Made by a program: the position numbers and the translations under genes. Positions 32,480 to 41,195 of a stretch of DNA of 52,129 nucleotides are shown in pieces. The notes under the pieces are model-generated. The model saw only the letters and a program-made list of their open reading frames with translations. It was not told the origin of the DNA and did no database searches. How positions within the stretch are numbered: the stretch's first letter is position 1; the number at the start of each line of letters is the position of its first letter. Origin of the DNA: Oscillospiraceae bacterium (GTDB taxonomy: Bacteria > Bacillota > Clostridia > Oscillospirales > Oscillospiraceae). The stretch spans positions 1-52,129 of the forward strand of contig JAETSB010000012.1 of assembly GCA_021769865.1 (NCBI GenBank), in the 5' to 3' direction.

Positions 32480-32884
32480 CATAATTATTTGCCAATTATC
32501 GCATTTATGGCAAGAAACAAAAGGAGTAATGAGCTGATTTAGGGTTTAACAGGCTTAATTTATAGAAAATAGAAAGAAAACTTTAGCTTTCCACCGGAAA
32601 TAAGCATTAATTATAATAAAACAGGCGCAGAGATCTATAAAAGGCTGGAAGAAAACATTTAGAAAGAGGCAAACAAGATGCGCTAAAGAGTAACAGGGCG
32701 GCGGCGAGCGGAGCGAGCCGCCGCCTGAATTTTAGGTTGATTATCTGAAAAATTGCTTATTTTCTTCTGTTTGAGGAAAAAATCACTCTTAAATTTTTTT
32801 GAATACATACTGTTACAAGGCTTTCAGCGGTTGTGCAAAACAGAGAATTTCATAGTACGTTTGCAAATCACGGCTTGATTGCGC
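32480..32884. other. AT-rich non-coding spacer with one GC hairpin
   Basis: About 400 bp much richer in A and T than the surrounding genes, with no convincing gene on either strand. It holds a 9-bp GC stem GGCGGCGGC...GCCGCCGCC at 32697-32725 followed by TGAATTTT. Likely leftover of the mobile element represented by 32248-32472. Confidence 0.6.
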
Positions 32885-32917
32885 AAAAAAGCCGCTTGTC
32901 ACAGACAAGCGGCTTTT
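32885..32917 (-). terminator. Rho-independent terminator of the ROK/GNAT operon
   Basis: AAAAGCCGCTTGTC-tgt-GACAAGCGGCTTTT on the minus strand, followed by further T residues. It overlaps the stop codon of the GNAT gene. Confidence 0.88.
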
Positions 32918-33453
32918 CATGATGACAGCCAGCACTCCAGCTGACAGTCGAACGGCTCTCTGCTGACGTGCTCCTGATGGTATACCTGTGCCTCGACACA
33001 GCCCATCTTCCGGTAAAATGCCTGAGTTTCCACCGCCGAGTGAGCAGATATGTACAGCTTCTCCGCTCCGTGTTTTTTCGCCCAGGCTTTGGCCGCCAGG
33101 AAAAGCGCGGCGCCGATTTCGTTTCCCCGCGTATCCTCAGAGACATGAATGCTGGACAGGTCCAGGTACTTCTGTTCCCCGCCAAACAGGCCGGGCTCTA
33201 CGGAGACAAAGCCTTTCAGGCGGCCAACCACAAACGCGGCGTACACAAAGCCGCCTGTGTCAGCCGTATGCCGCAGGCAAGTGATCAGTGTCCGGTAATC
33301 CTCTTCCGTCCAATCGTCCACAAATGGGTCATCTCGGATGACCCATTTGGTTCCTTCCTTTCGCCAGCATCTTGTGACAATCTGGCGGCGGATGAAGTGC
33401 CGAAACAGCGCCCGGTCAATTTCTCCGGGGGACAGCTCTCTGTACTGAATCAT
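32917..33453 (-). CDS. GNAT-family N-acetyltransferase
   Basis: 178 residues. The GNAT core is visible: LDLSSIHVSEDTRGNEIGAA (motif A, acetyl-CoA pyrophosphate site RGNEIG) and LYISAHSAVETQAFYRKMGC (motif B). It transfers an acetyl group from acetyl-CoA to an amine. Its ATG overlaps the stop of the ROK kinase gene (ATGA), so it belongs to the operon. With an aminotransferase further upstream it could acetylate an amino sugar or amino polyol, but GNAT substrates cannot be read from sequence. Confidence 0.85.
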   Translation of the reverse strand: MIQYRELSPGEIDRALFRHFIRRQIVTRCWRKEGTKWVIRDDPFVDDWTEEDYRTLITCLRHTADTGGFVYAAFVVGRLKGFVSVEPGLFGGEQKYLDLSSIHVSEDTRGNEIGAALFLAAKAWAKKHGAEKLYISAHSAVETQAFYRKMGCVEAQVYHQEHVSREPFDCQLECWLSS

Positions 33454-34385
33454 GCCGTCCTCGCCAGCTCCGCCATGCGGCGGCGGGCAAAAATCGCCGC
33501 GCCGATGACGCCCTTGCCCACATACGGCTCCGAATAGACGTACTGAAAGCCATAGGACATCACGTCCGTCCCGGTCTTTTCATTCACCAGACGCTCGAAA
33601 TCGGGCCGGGGGAAATCCTTCATCTCCATCACCCCGCCGCCCGCGATCAGGGAGTCCGGGTTGAAGATGGTGGCCATGATGGCGTAGATATACGCGCAGT
33701 CCTCCACAAACTGCCGGAGAGGCGCTTCCCCGCCGTGGCGGGTGAACAGGTCCTGAATTTCCGTGTCCGGGTAACAGGTCCGGCGGATCTCCTGGAGCCG
33801 CCAGCCGGAGGCATAGCACTCGCAGCAGCCCTTTTTTCCACAGCTGCACAGGGCCTCTCCCCGGAAAAAGGGGACGTGCCCCAAATCCAGCTCCGCGCCG
33901 TCCTTGCCCTCCAGCAGTCTTCCTCCGGTCAGCACGGAGGCGCCCACGCCGGTCCCGATGTAGATGCCCACCACCATTTGCTGGCCCTCCAGGCGGTTTG
34001 CCGCCACGTCATAGAGCAGGATGTTGTTGACGTCGTTGTTGACAAAGACGGGCACGCCCAGGCGGCCCCGCAGGTCCGCGGCGATGTTGGCGTGGTCGAA
34101 AACCGGCCGTCCCTGGCGGTCACGGATGTTGGTGGTGCAGATGACCGTCTCCTTGTCCCGGGCCACCGAGGACGGGACGCCGATGGAAACGGCCTCCACC
34201 ATGGGGAACCGGTTTGCTTTGATATAATCCTGAATCACGCCGCACAGCGCCTGAACGGGCTGTTCGGCGCCTGCGATCAGGGCGCTGCTGATGACGGAAG
34301 GCGCAAGCATCTTATTTTCGGAGGTCACACCGCCGATGCGCAGGTTTGTCCCTCCCAGGTCGATGCCGATGATGACCTTATCCAT
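33450..34385 (-). CDS. ROK-family sugar kinase, allose-kinase-like
   Basis: 311 residues with the full ROK set: GIDLGGTNLR (7-16), catalytic Asp118 in VFVNNDVNN, GTGVGASVLTGG, and the zinc motif with His170, Cys180, Cys182 and Cys187 (ALCSCGKKGCCE). GGGVMEMKDFPR near the end and the general layout resemble E. coli AlsK (allose kinase). It phosphorylates a hexose with ATP. RBS AAAGGAG. It is 17 bp after the ROK repressor and overlaps the GNAT gene by four bases. Confidence 0.88.
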   Translation of the reverse strand: MDKVIIGIDLGGTNLRIGGVTSENKMLAPSVISSALIAGAEQPVQALCGVIQDYIKANRFPMVEAVSIGVPSSVARDKETVICTTNIRDRQGRPVFDHANIAADLRGRLGVPVFVNNDVNNILLYDVAANRLEGQQMVVGIYIGTGVGASVLTGGRLLEGKDGAELDLGHVPFFRGEALCSCGKKGCCECYASGWRLQEIRRTCYPDTEIQDLFTRHGGEAPLRQFVEDCAYIYAIMATIFNPDSLIAGGGVMEMKDFPRPDFERLVNEKTGTDVMSYGFQYVYSEPYVGKGVIGAAIFARRRMAELARTA

Positions 34386-34402
34386 CCCGTCGGCTCCTTT
34401 CC

Positions 34403-35575
34403 TTATCCAGACACGCGGCCCTTGGGGGAAGCCAGCTCTTCGATCCAGCGCTCCCGCGCCATGTGGAAGCAGCCGCGCATCTGGTGATATTCGTCGTAAC
34501 GCGCCTGCCGCAGGTCCACCCGGATGGGAATTGCCTCGCTGTGGGCGGCGGCAAGCAATCGCTCCATGTGTTCAGCGATCAGAGCGCTGTAGCCCCGCTC
34601 GCAGCTGTCCACCACCAGACGGGTGGGATTGTAGACCCAGAGCAGGTTGTATAAGATTCTGGCCGTCAGCTCCAGGGCCGGGTCCAGCACAGCTTTGGCG
34701 GACGCCTCGCCGGACCGGTACGCCTCCAGCAGAGCGGCAAAGCCGGCCTCCGGGCGGCCCCAGGCCCGCAGCAGCGACGGCAGGGCAATGCGGTCCTCCA
34801 CGGTGATAAATTTCCCGTCCGGGGCCACGTCTAAAATCATCTTGCCCACCTCGCCGGCCATCAGCTCGTCGCCCATGACCGCCGTGTTTTTGTGGATGAA
34901 GAATCCGCCCACGCCGTAGCCGCAGTAAAAGTAGAACTGGCTGTCCCGGCCGGGGTCCAGGCCGCTGTATTCCGACCACGCCGCCGGAAGCACGTCGTGG
35001 AGAATCAGGACGTTTTGAATCTGAAAGGTCTCCTCCAGCAGCGCCCGAATATGAAGCTCCTTGAAGCCCTCGATCAAATCGTAATTGACCAGGTCCTCTT
35101 TTTCATAGTAGGCGCTGGGCACGAAGGCCGCCAGCCCTACCAGGACGGTGCCCCGGGCGGCGCTGAGGGCTTTCACCTGCTCCAGCGCCGCCGCCAGGTT
35201 TTCCCCATAGCTCCGTCCCGGCGCGAAGGGGAGGACCTGCCGGTCCAGCAGGGTCTCATAAATATCATAGATCAACACGGCAATCTGTCCGGCAGAGGTG
35301 AGGTTGAGGCAGATGATGTGGCCGTATCTCTCCGAAATTTGCAGGACGCGGGGCTTGCGGCCCACCTCGCCGCCCTCGCCGGCGCGCTCCACCACCGCTC
35401 CGGCGGCCAGCAGATCGTCCACAATGTGCTTCACCGTCATGGTGCTGATCTGATTTTCCGCCGCCAGGGCGTTCCGGACCAGCTCCCGGCTCCGCAAGAG
35501 GCTCCGGAGGATGTTTCCGGTATTCTGCTCCCGGATGTCCTTGAGGGTCGGCGCGTTTTTCAGTTCAGCATCCAT
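34403..35575 (-). CDS. ROK-family transcriptional repressor (NagC/XylR type)
   Basis: 390 residues. Residues about 10-75 form a winged helix-turn-helix (TLKDIREQNTGNILRSLLRS, then ISTMTVKHIVDDLLAAGAV and GRKPRVLQIS). A degenerate ROK sensor follows (YCGYGVGGFFIHKNTAVMGD, ELMAGEVGKMILDV) without the Cys-rich zinc site. It probably binds the imperfect palindrome at 39710-39739, whose half-sites look like XylR sites. The middle position in the operon suggests feedback control. AAGGAG before the ATG. Confidence 0.88.
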   Translation of the reverse strand: MDAELKNAPTLKDIREQNTGNILRSLLRSRELVRNALAAENQISTMTVKHIVDDLLAAGAVVERAGEGGEVGRKPRVLQISERYGHIICLNLTSAGQIAVLIYDIYETLLDRQVLPFAPGRSYGENLAAALEQVKALSAARGTVLVGLAAFVPSAYYEKEDLVNYDLIEGFKELHIRALLEETFQIQNVLILHDVLPAAWSEYSGLDPGRDSQFYFYCGYGVGGFFIHKNTAVMGDELMAGEVGKMILDVAPDGKFITVEDRIALPSLLRAWGRPEAGFAALLEAYRSGEASAKAVLDPALELTARILYNLLWVYNPTRLVVDSCERGYSALIAEHMERLLAAAHSEAIPIRVDLRQARYDEYHQMRGCFHMARERWIEELASPKGRVSG

Positions 35576-35599
35576 ATTCGGCTCCTTTTCTGAGGTGGA

Positions 35600-36889
35600 T
35601 CAGGACAGGCACTCCCGGAGGGACCGGTCCATGATGTCCACCGCCTCGTCCGCGTTTTCCTTGGAGGTGATGAGGGCCGGGTGCAGGACGATGACGACGT
35701 TCTCCAGGTTGCGGCGGCTCTCCAGCTCGGTGATGAGGCCATTTTTCAGCATGGTCTCATAGAGCTTCTGGCCGAACTCATACTTGTCCGGATTGTCGAA
35801 TTCAATGCCCAACAGCAGTCCGCGGCCACGAACGTCTCCAATGATATCATATTTTTCCTTTAGCTTCAACAGCTTACCGTGGAGGTAGTCTCCAACAACG
35901 CGGCTGTTCTCCACCAGTCCCTCCCGCCGGATGATCTCCAGGTTTTTCAGCGCCGCCCGGCACATTAGGGGATAGCAGGAGTGGGTGTGGCCGTGGAGGC
36001 TGACCTTGCTCATGGCCTCGCCGATGTCCCGGCGGCACATGACGGCGGAACCGGGGATGTAACCGGAGGTGAGAGCCTTGCCCGTCACCAGGATGTCCGG
36101 CGTCACGCCCTCATACTCGCAGGCGAACATGGTTCCCGTCTGCCCGACGCCGGTGACCACCTCGTCGAAGATCAGCAGCGCGCCGAAGCGGTCGCACAGC
36201 TCCCGCACGCCCTGGATGAAACCCTTGGGCGGAACGATCACGCCGCCGGCGGCGGGGATGGGCTCCATGATGAGAGCCGCTACCTTGTCGCCGCCCTCAT
36301 GCAGGAATGTCTGCTCCAGGTATTTCAGGCACTGCATTCCACAGGAGCCGGGCTCCTTGCCGAAGTCGCAGTGATGGCAGTAGGGCGGGGCGGAGTGGAC
36401 GAAGCCCCGGGGCAGCAGCTCGGAGATGCCGGAGTTCTCCTGGATAAATTCCGACTTGCCGGTGGCCGCCGCAGAACCCGCCGTGGAGCCGTGGAAGCCC
36501 CGGCGGAAGGAGATAATGCGGCCTCCGCCCCGGAAGTATTTCGCCAGCTTCAAGGCAAACTCGTTGGCGTCGGAGCCGGTGCAGCCGAACATCACCTTGT
36601 CGATGCCCTCCGGCGTGAGCCGGATGAGGGTTTCCGCCAGGGTTGCCCGCTCCTCGGTGGCGAAGCAGGAGGTGACGTTCACCAGCTTCTCCATCTGCTC
36701 CTTGAGGGCGTCGATCATCTCCTGGTTGCGGTGGCCCAGGGAGCAGGAGGAGAACTGAGCGGAGAAGTCCAGATAGGGCTTCCCCTGTTCGTCGTAGAGG
36801 TACATGCCCTCTCCCCGGGTGTAGAGCATGTCGTCGGTGGTGTAGCACTGAATGAGATACCGCTTGTCTTTTTCAATATAGGCGTTCAT
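35600..36889 (-). CDS. Class-III pyridoxal-phosphate aminotransferase
   Basis: 429 residues. The class-III hallmark LLIFDEVVTGVGQTGTMFAC is followed by the PLP lysine in VTGKALTSGYIPGS. CTGSDANEFALKLAKYF and FRRGFHGSTAGSAAATG form the cofactor phosphate region. An unusual Cys cluster CHHCDFGKEPGSCGMQC is present mid-protein. Family members transfer amino groups from or to omega-amino acids, GABA, taurine, ornithine or keto sugars (GabT1 in azasugar synthesis). AAGGAGG precedes the ATG. It lies between a sugar symporter and sugar kinase genes, which favours a sugar-like substrate. Confidence 0.9.
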   Translation of the reverse strand: MNAYIEKDKRYLIQCYTTDDMLYTRGEGMYLYDEQGKPYLDFSAQFSSCSLGHRNQEMIDALKEQMEKLVNVTSCFATEERATLAETLIRLTPEGIDKVMFGCTGSDANEFALKLAKYFRGGGRIISFRRGFHGSTAGSAAATGKSEFIQENSGISELLPRGFVHSAPPYCHHCDFGKEPGSCGMQCLKYLEQTFLHEGGDKVAALIMEPIPAAGGVIVPPKGFIQGVRELCDRFGALLIFDEVVTGVGQTGTMFACEYEGVTPDILVTGKALTSGYIPGSAVMCRRDIGEAMSKVSLHGHTHSCYPLMCRAALKNLEIIRREGLVENSRVVGDYLHGKLLKLKEKYDIIGDVRGRGLLLGIEFDNPDKYEFGQKLYETMLKNGLITELESRRNLENVVIVLHPALITSKENADEAVDIMDRSLRECLS

Positions 36890-36958
36890 GCCGCTTCCTC
36901 CTTATTCGTTATGGCAGCCGGGACAGTGCCGCCTCGTAATCGGCGGTTTTATAAAGTC

Positions 36959-38461
36959 TTATTGGGAGTTCTCCCCGCTTGTTCCGCCGTGCTTGCGGCG
37001 GCTGATTTCCCACATACACTGCTCGAATTTCCGGTCGCTGAGACCGTAGAACAGCTGGAACACAGTGTGAATCACGGTGACAACGGCGGGGAGCACGAAG
37101 GCCAGGATCAGCAACATCCGTAAGGTCCCCTCGCTCTGGACCTGGTTGGCCTGATAGCCGGAGACGTCCAGCAGAACGCCCAGGATCTGAGCCCCCAGGG
37201 CCGCGCCGATGGTGATGCAGAAGCCGTTCACCGCCGAGACGATGCCCGCCTGACTCCGTCCGCTGCGCCACTCGCCATAGTCCACCGTGGCGGGCATCAT
37301 GACGTTGACGAAGGAGTAGTAGGCGCCGGACAGCACGCCGTTGACCATGAACAGGGCAAACAGCGGACCGAACTGCATGGAGACCGCTGCCCTCTCCGCG
37401 CCGCCTCCTGCGCAGACGAAGTAAAGGGCCAGACTGCTGAGGGCGCTGAACGCCATGCAGACGAGATAGGCTCGGCTGGTGTCCCGGAACAGGCGGATCA
37501 GGGGCTTCATGAGGAATACGCCCAGCATCAGGGCCACGGTGAAGGCCAGCATGGCGGCGGACTGGAAGTTCTCCAGCCGGAGGTAGTAGACGAAGATGAA
37601 GACCACCATGCCGTTTTTAATGGCCTGCATGACCTGCTTGAGCACCTCGCCGATCTGCAAAATCACGGCGGGGCGGTTCACGAAAAAGCCCCGGAGCTGG
37701 GTCAGGAGCGGATCGTGGTGGGCCTGGCGCAGGTGCTCCCGGCAGGAGCCGTCCCGGTTCAGCTCGTATTTCCGGCTCATCTGCACGTTCAGGAGCTGGA
37801 AGAACAAAACCGTCAGGCCGATGAACCCCGCGGCGAAGAAGAAGCCCCGGGCCTCGTTGCCCTGGTTCTTCCCGAACACGTTCACCAGGGGCTGGAAGCA
37901 GGCGGCGCCTACCACCTGGGCCAGATTCGTGCACAGGCCCTTGAGCACGGCGATGGTCTCCCGTTCCCGCAGGTTGTGGGTCATGTTGCAGAACTGGGGG
38001 ACCTGGGGCATGAAGGAGAAGGTGGCGCCGATGGAGCCGAAGCAGCCATAGCAGACGGCGGCCCAGACGATCTTGATCTGCACGTTGTCCGTGGGCAGGG
38101 CGGTGAACACGCCCAGAAACAGCAGGAACAGCGGTACAATTCCGAAAATCGCCCAGGAGCGGTAGCGGCCCCATTTGTAGCAGACGTTGTCCATCATGTA
38201 GCCCACCCAGAGGTCCGTGAAGCAGTCCGCCACCCGGGCGGCCAGCATGATGGTTCCGGCGGCGGTGCCGCTGAGGCCCACCACGTCGGTGTAGAAGTAG
38301 ATCAGGAAATAGCTGAAGATGACCCAGGAGACGTTGAAGCTGTACGCGCCGTACATGCTGTGTACGATCTTGTCATACCAGGGGACCTTCGCGGTGGTGG
38401 AGGTAAAGTCGATGTCATAGGGATCAGGCGCGGCTGCGGATATGGTTCGCTGTGCTTCCAA
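36959..38461 (-). CDS. GPH-family (MelB-like) glycoside/pentoside/hexuronide:cation symporter
   Basis: 500 residues with 12 predicted membrane segments. The MelB-type start is VPWYDKIVHSMYGAYSFNVS, then YTDVVGLSGTAAGTIMLAAR-VADCFTDLWVGYMMDN, the conserved acidic-residue region of cation-coupled symporters. RYRSWAIFGIVPLFLLFLGV is also typical. The start codon is TTG at 38459-38461, seven bases after AGGAGG. It probably imports the sugar or amino sugar used by the downstream genes. Confidence 0.9.
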   Translation of the reverse strand: MEAQRTISAAAPDPYDIDFTSTTAKVPWYDKIVHSMYGAYSFNVSWVIFSYFLIYFYTDVVGLSGTAAGTIMLAARVADCFTDLWVGYMMDNVCYKWGRYRSWAIFGIVPLFLLFLGVFTALPTDNVQIKIVWAAVCYGCFGSIGATFSFMPQVPQFCNMTHNLRERETIAVLKGLCTNLAQVVGAACFQPLVNVFGKNQGNEARGFFFAAGFIGLTVLFFQLLNVQMSRKYELNRDGSCREHLRQAHHDPLLTQLRGFFVNRPAVILQIGEVLKQVMQAIKNGMVVFIFVYYLRLENFQSAAMLAFTVALMLGVFLMKPLIRLFRDTSRAYLVCMAFSALSSLALYFVCAGGGAERAAVSMQFGPLFALFMVNGVLSGAYYSFVNVMMPATVDYGEWRSGRSQAGIVSAVNGFCITIGAALGAQILGVLLDVSGYQANQVQSEGTLRMLLILAFVLPAVVTVIHTVFQLFYGLSDRKFEQCMWEISRRKHGGTSGENSQ

Positions 38462-38574
38462 AACGAATCCCTCCTAAATGTTTGGTCCCTCCTTATCCCT
38501 TTTCTTGTGAAAGATTACGGCTTGCGCGGACCCCGTATTTTCGTTACAATTAGAAATAAGGATGCCTTTTATGG

Positions 38575-38612
38575 GTGAGCGCGGCTGCCGGTCGCATGGA
38601 AACCGCGCTCAC
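38575..38612. terminator. Hairpin between the dehydrogenase and symporter genes
   Basis: GTGAGCGCGG pairs with CCGCGCTCAC (10 bp) around an 18-base loop, 31 bp after the dehydrogenase stop; CCCATAAAAGG follows on the minus strand. The remaining gap to 38461 is AT-rich and probably carries the symporter promoter, which I could not define. Confidence 0.55.
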
Positions 38613-38643
38613 ACTGCCAGAGGTGTCCTTTTCTTGTGCCCCA

Positions 38644-39681
38644 TCAGCCCTGCCACTGGCCGTACTTGGCGATGATCTTGTCGTGGACCATCTGGCAGAA
38701 CTCGTCGGTGACCTGGAAGTCGTTGACCACCGTGTACCAGTAGCCGTGGCTCTCCAGGAACTCCTTCTCGTGGCGGATGGCGGCGTACACGTCGTCCCAG
38801 GTGATGCCCATGCCCTCGGGGCGGATCTCCACGCCGGCCCGGTGGATGATGTCCAGAATTTCATCGGCGTGATTGTTCGCCATGGCGGAGCCCACAAAGA
38901 TGCCCAGGCACACCGGCTGGCCGTGGAGGAACTTTTTCTTGGTCATGTACTCCAGGGTGTAGAACAGGAAGTGATCGCTGCCCTCAATGGGACGGGGGTT
39001 CCAGCCGTTGTTGTGGAAGGCGGCGCCGCCCCAGCGGAGGCCCTCGGTCAAAACGCGGATGCCCTTTTCCGTCAGGTTGTAGATCTCGTCCAGATTGTCC
39101 ACCACGGACTGGAAGACCTCCCGCACCTCGTCCACCATGGTCTGGTCATAGGGCCACTTGGTCTCGCACTTGCCGTGGTCGGCGGTGTACTTCCAGTCGA
39201 ACATGGAGTTGTTGTAGCACAGCACGTCGCACACGCCGGAGCGGTTGGTGGCCTTGGGGCCGTTCTGGATCACGTCGTAGTCCACGTAGACGGCGACGGG
39301 CTCCACATAGCCCACATACCGCACCACGCTGTTGAACCGCAGACCCGCCCGGTGGCCGAAGACGGCGTTGGTGGCGATGACGGTGGGCACCTGGTACAGC
39401 GGCATGTGGGTCCTCCAGGCCACGATTTTGGCGTAGTCCACCGCCTGGCCGCCGCCCAGGCCGATGACGGCGTTGAACTCCGGCAGCGTCTCGATGATCT
39501 TCATGATCTCGTCGTACTCCAGAGTCTTGACGAAGTGGACGACGCAGTCCTCGTCGAACTCGTCCTTGAACTTATCCCACAGGTCCTCCATCGTGACCAC
39601 CAGATAGGGGCGCTGGACGATGTTTTTCAGCTCGCCCACCAGATTGCGTCCGTAGATCGTCTTGAACAGTTCCTTCGCCAT
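38644..39681 (-). CDS. Dehydroquinate-synthase-like/glycerol-1-phosphate-dehydrogenase-like metalloenzyme
   Basis: 345 residues from the ATG at 39679-39681. NAD motif AVIGLGGGQAVDYAKIVAW and QVPTVIATNAVFGHRAGLR resemble the AraM/sn-glycerol-1-phosphate dehydrogenase branch of the iron-ADH superfamily. Metal ligands are expected from GVCDVLCYNNSMFDWKYT (Asp), EGSDHFLFYTLEYM (His) and KFLHGQPVCLG (His). It likely oxidises or reduces a phosphorylated or keto polyol with NAD(H). An in-frame ATG eleven codons upstream has no ribosome site. It has its own promoter/operator and is read before the GPH-aminotransferase operon. Confidence 0.75.
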   Translation of the reverse strand: MAKELFKTIYGRNLVGELKNIVQRPYLVVTMEDLWDKFKDEFDEDCVVHFVKTLEYDEIMKIIETLPEFNAVIGLGGGQAVDYAKIVAWRTHMPLYQVPTVIATNAVFGHRAGLRFNSVVRYVGYVEPVAVYVDYDVIQNGPKATNRSGVCDVLCYNNSMFDWKYTADHGKCETKWPYDQTMVDEVREVFQSVVDNLDEIYNLTEKGIRVLTEGLRWGGAAFHNNGWNPRPIEGSDHFLFYTLEYMTKKKFLHGQPVCLGIFVGSAMANNHADEILDIIHRAGVEIRPEGMGITWDDVYAAIRHEKEFLESHGYWYTVVNDFQVTDEFCQMVHDKIIAKYGQWQG

Positions 39682-39704
39682 GATACATACCTGCTTTCTT
39701 TTTG

Positions 39705-39739
39705 ATTTTAGCAAACTATATTTATAAATACTGTTTACT
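39705..39739 (-). promoter_or_regulatory. -10 and operator palindrome upstream of the dehydroquinate-synthase-like gene
   Basis: A TAAAAT -10 is at 39705-39710 (minus). Overlapping the -35 zone is an imperfect 30-bp palindrome 39710-39739: AGCAAAC, TATTTATAAATA in the centre, GTTTACT. The half-sites AGYAAAC/GTTTRCT are like those bound by XylR-type ROK repressors, and such a repressor is encoded at 34403-35575. Confidence 0.62.
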
Positions 39740-39943
39740 ATTTAGTGTAGCTAAAGCATACACGGAACCGCAGGATTTGTCAATGAACGGATCCGCAAAA
39801 AGAAAACCGTGTGTTTTGTGGATTTCAGACAAACAAACAGGGAACAGTGTGAGATTTTCTCACCAACTATGCCGAATCTGCTGCGGAGTTCGCCGGGGGA
39901 TTCCGCCGGGAATGGCTCAAACGCGGGAAAACCAGTGAAAAAC

Positions 39944-39971
39944 AGCGGCGGCGTGTGAACACGCCGCCGCT
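39944..39971 (-). terminator. Rho-independent terminator of the HAD phosphatase gene
   Basis: AGCGGCGGCGTG-ttca-CACGCCGCCGCT (12-bp perfect stem) followed on the minus strand by GTTTTTC, 20 bp after the stop codon. The rest of 39740-39943 shows no gene. Confidence 0.88.
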
Positions 39972-39991
39972 TTCGAAATGATGCCGGCCTC

Positions 39992-40627
39992 CTAAAGGCT
40001 GAATGTCCTCAGCATGTCCGGCAATTCCCGGATGCTGTGAATGATCCTATCCGGCCGGACTGCCTGTCCGAAACCGTAGGCGGCATAGATAAAGGGGATT
40101 CCCGCAAAACGGGCGGCGATTTCGTCACCTTGGGTGTCTCCAACATAGACGGCCCGGGTAACGCCGTTTCGCTCCATCAGAAGGCGGATATTTTCGCCCT
40201 TGTCCATTCCGGTTCTGCCGGACATTTCGATATCCTTAAAATCATCTTCAAACCGATGTGCCGTCAAAAAGGAGTTCACATATCCGTCCTGACAGTTGCT
40301 CACAATGTACAAATCGCACTCTCGTTTTAATAGAGTAATGGTTTCCCTTGCGCCGTCGTAAAGCACCGCGCCGTGCTCTCGAAGATATACGACCTCCTCC
40401 TTTCCGCATTCCGCCATAATCTCTTCCTGCATGGAGTGATTCAGATCTGGGAACAGCATCCCGCCGATTTCTTCCATGGTTTTCCCCATATAGTTTTCCA
40501 TGTCATGCTGGGTCAGCCGGATCGTCAGCTCCTGACGCCGTTCAAACACACGATTCCATATCTTGAACACCTGTCCCGTCGCGTCCCACAGAGTTCCGTC
40601 CAAATCAAATATGACCGCTTTCCTCAT
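39992..40627 (-). CDS. HAD-family phosphatase (phosphoglycolate-phosphatase-like)
   Basis: 211 residues from the ATG at 40625-40627, nine bases after AAAGGG. Canonical motifs: VIFDLDGTLWD (both Asp kept, unlike the three HADs at 26839-29181), YIVSNCQDGY (motif II), Lys in MDKGENIRLL (motif III) and VYVGDTQGDEIAA (motif IV). It hydrolyses a small phosphate ester. A single-gene unit with its own terminator. The substrate is not predictable. Confidence 0.88.
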   Translation of the reverse strand: MRKAVIFDLDGTLWDATGQVFKIWNRVFERRQELTIRLTQHDMENYMGKTMEEIGGMLFPDLNHSMQEEIMAECGKEEVVYLREHGAVLYDGARETITLLKRECDLYIVSNCQDGYVNSFLTAHRFEDDFKDIEMSGRTGMDKGENIRLLMERNGVTRAVYVGDTQGDEIAARFAGIPFIYAAYGFGQAVRPDRIIHSIRELPDMLRTFSL

Positions 40628-41195
40628 CGTTTTCATCCCTTTTATCAATTCTATTCTTCCCGGCCCGTTCTTTCGTCACAGCGTATCGCTTTCTTTGTCA
40701 GCAATGCATTATACCACTACTCTACAGAAATATCCAGCGGCAGCGCACAGTGTTATCAAAAATTAGGATTTGCGCCATTGCGAGGCATGCTTATATCACA
40801 GTCGCTCAGTGTCCTCCCGCTTGAGAGAGATGACGTGCATCCAGATGTTGCCGTGATACTCGTTCTGCTCTTTCATATCGCGCCTTCTTCCACGGTCGGC
40901 GTTCCGTCACCGACTTATAATGCCTCCGACAGTAGTCACGCCCTCTTCCGGCACGGCTTTCGCATTGTCCCCGTTCGCGCCGCAGGGCGGCGAGGATGGT
41001 CGGTATTCTCCGTTTCATCGCGCGTTCCTCCTTAAAAATAGAAATGAGCGGAAGGAATCCAGTCCCCCCAGGAGGGACTGGGAAAGGGGCATGCCCCCTT
41101 TCCAGATTTGGGCTTTGCCGCAGGTTTCTATTTTACAACATACCGGCGCCCACGGAAAAAACAAGGCCCCTTGACCGGAATGCATGTTTTCGCTA
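40628..41195. other. Intergenic spacer with small ORFs and two adjacent hairpins
   Basis: About 570 bp without a gene I recognise. A 70-codon Arg-rich minus-strand frame at 40806-41018 has a good ribosome site (AAGGAGG) but odd composition, and shorter overlapping frames suggest a decayed gene. Two neighbouring inverted repeats lie at 41060-41080 (CAGTCCC/GGGACTG) and 41081-41103 (GGAAAGGGG-catg-CCCC with TTTCC). They may end the vanT transcript or be a repeat element. Confidence 0.45.
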
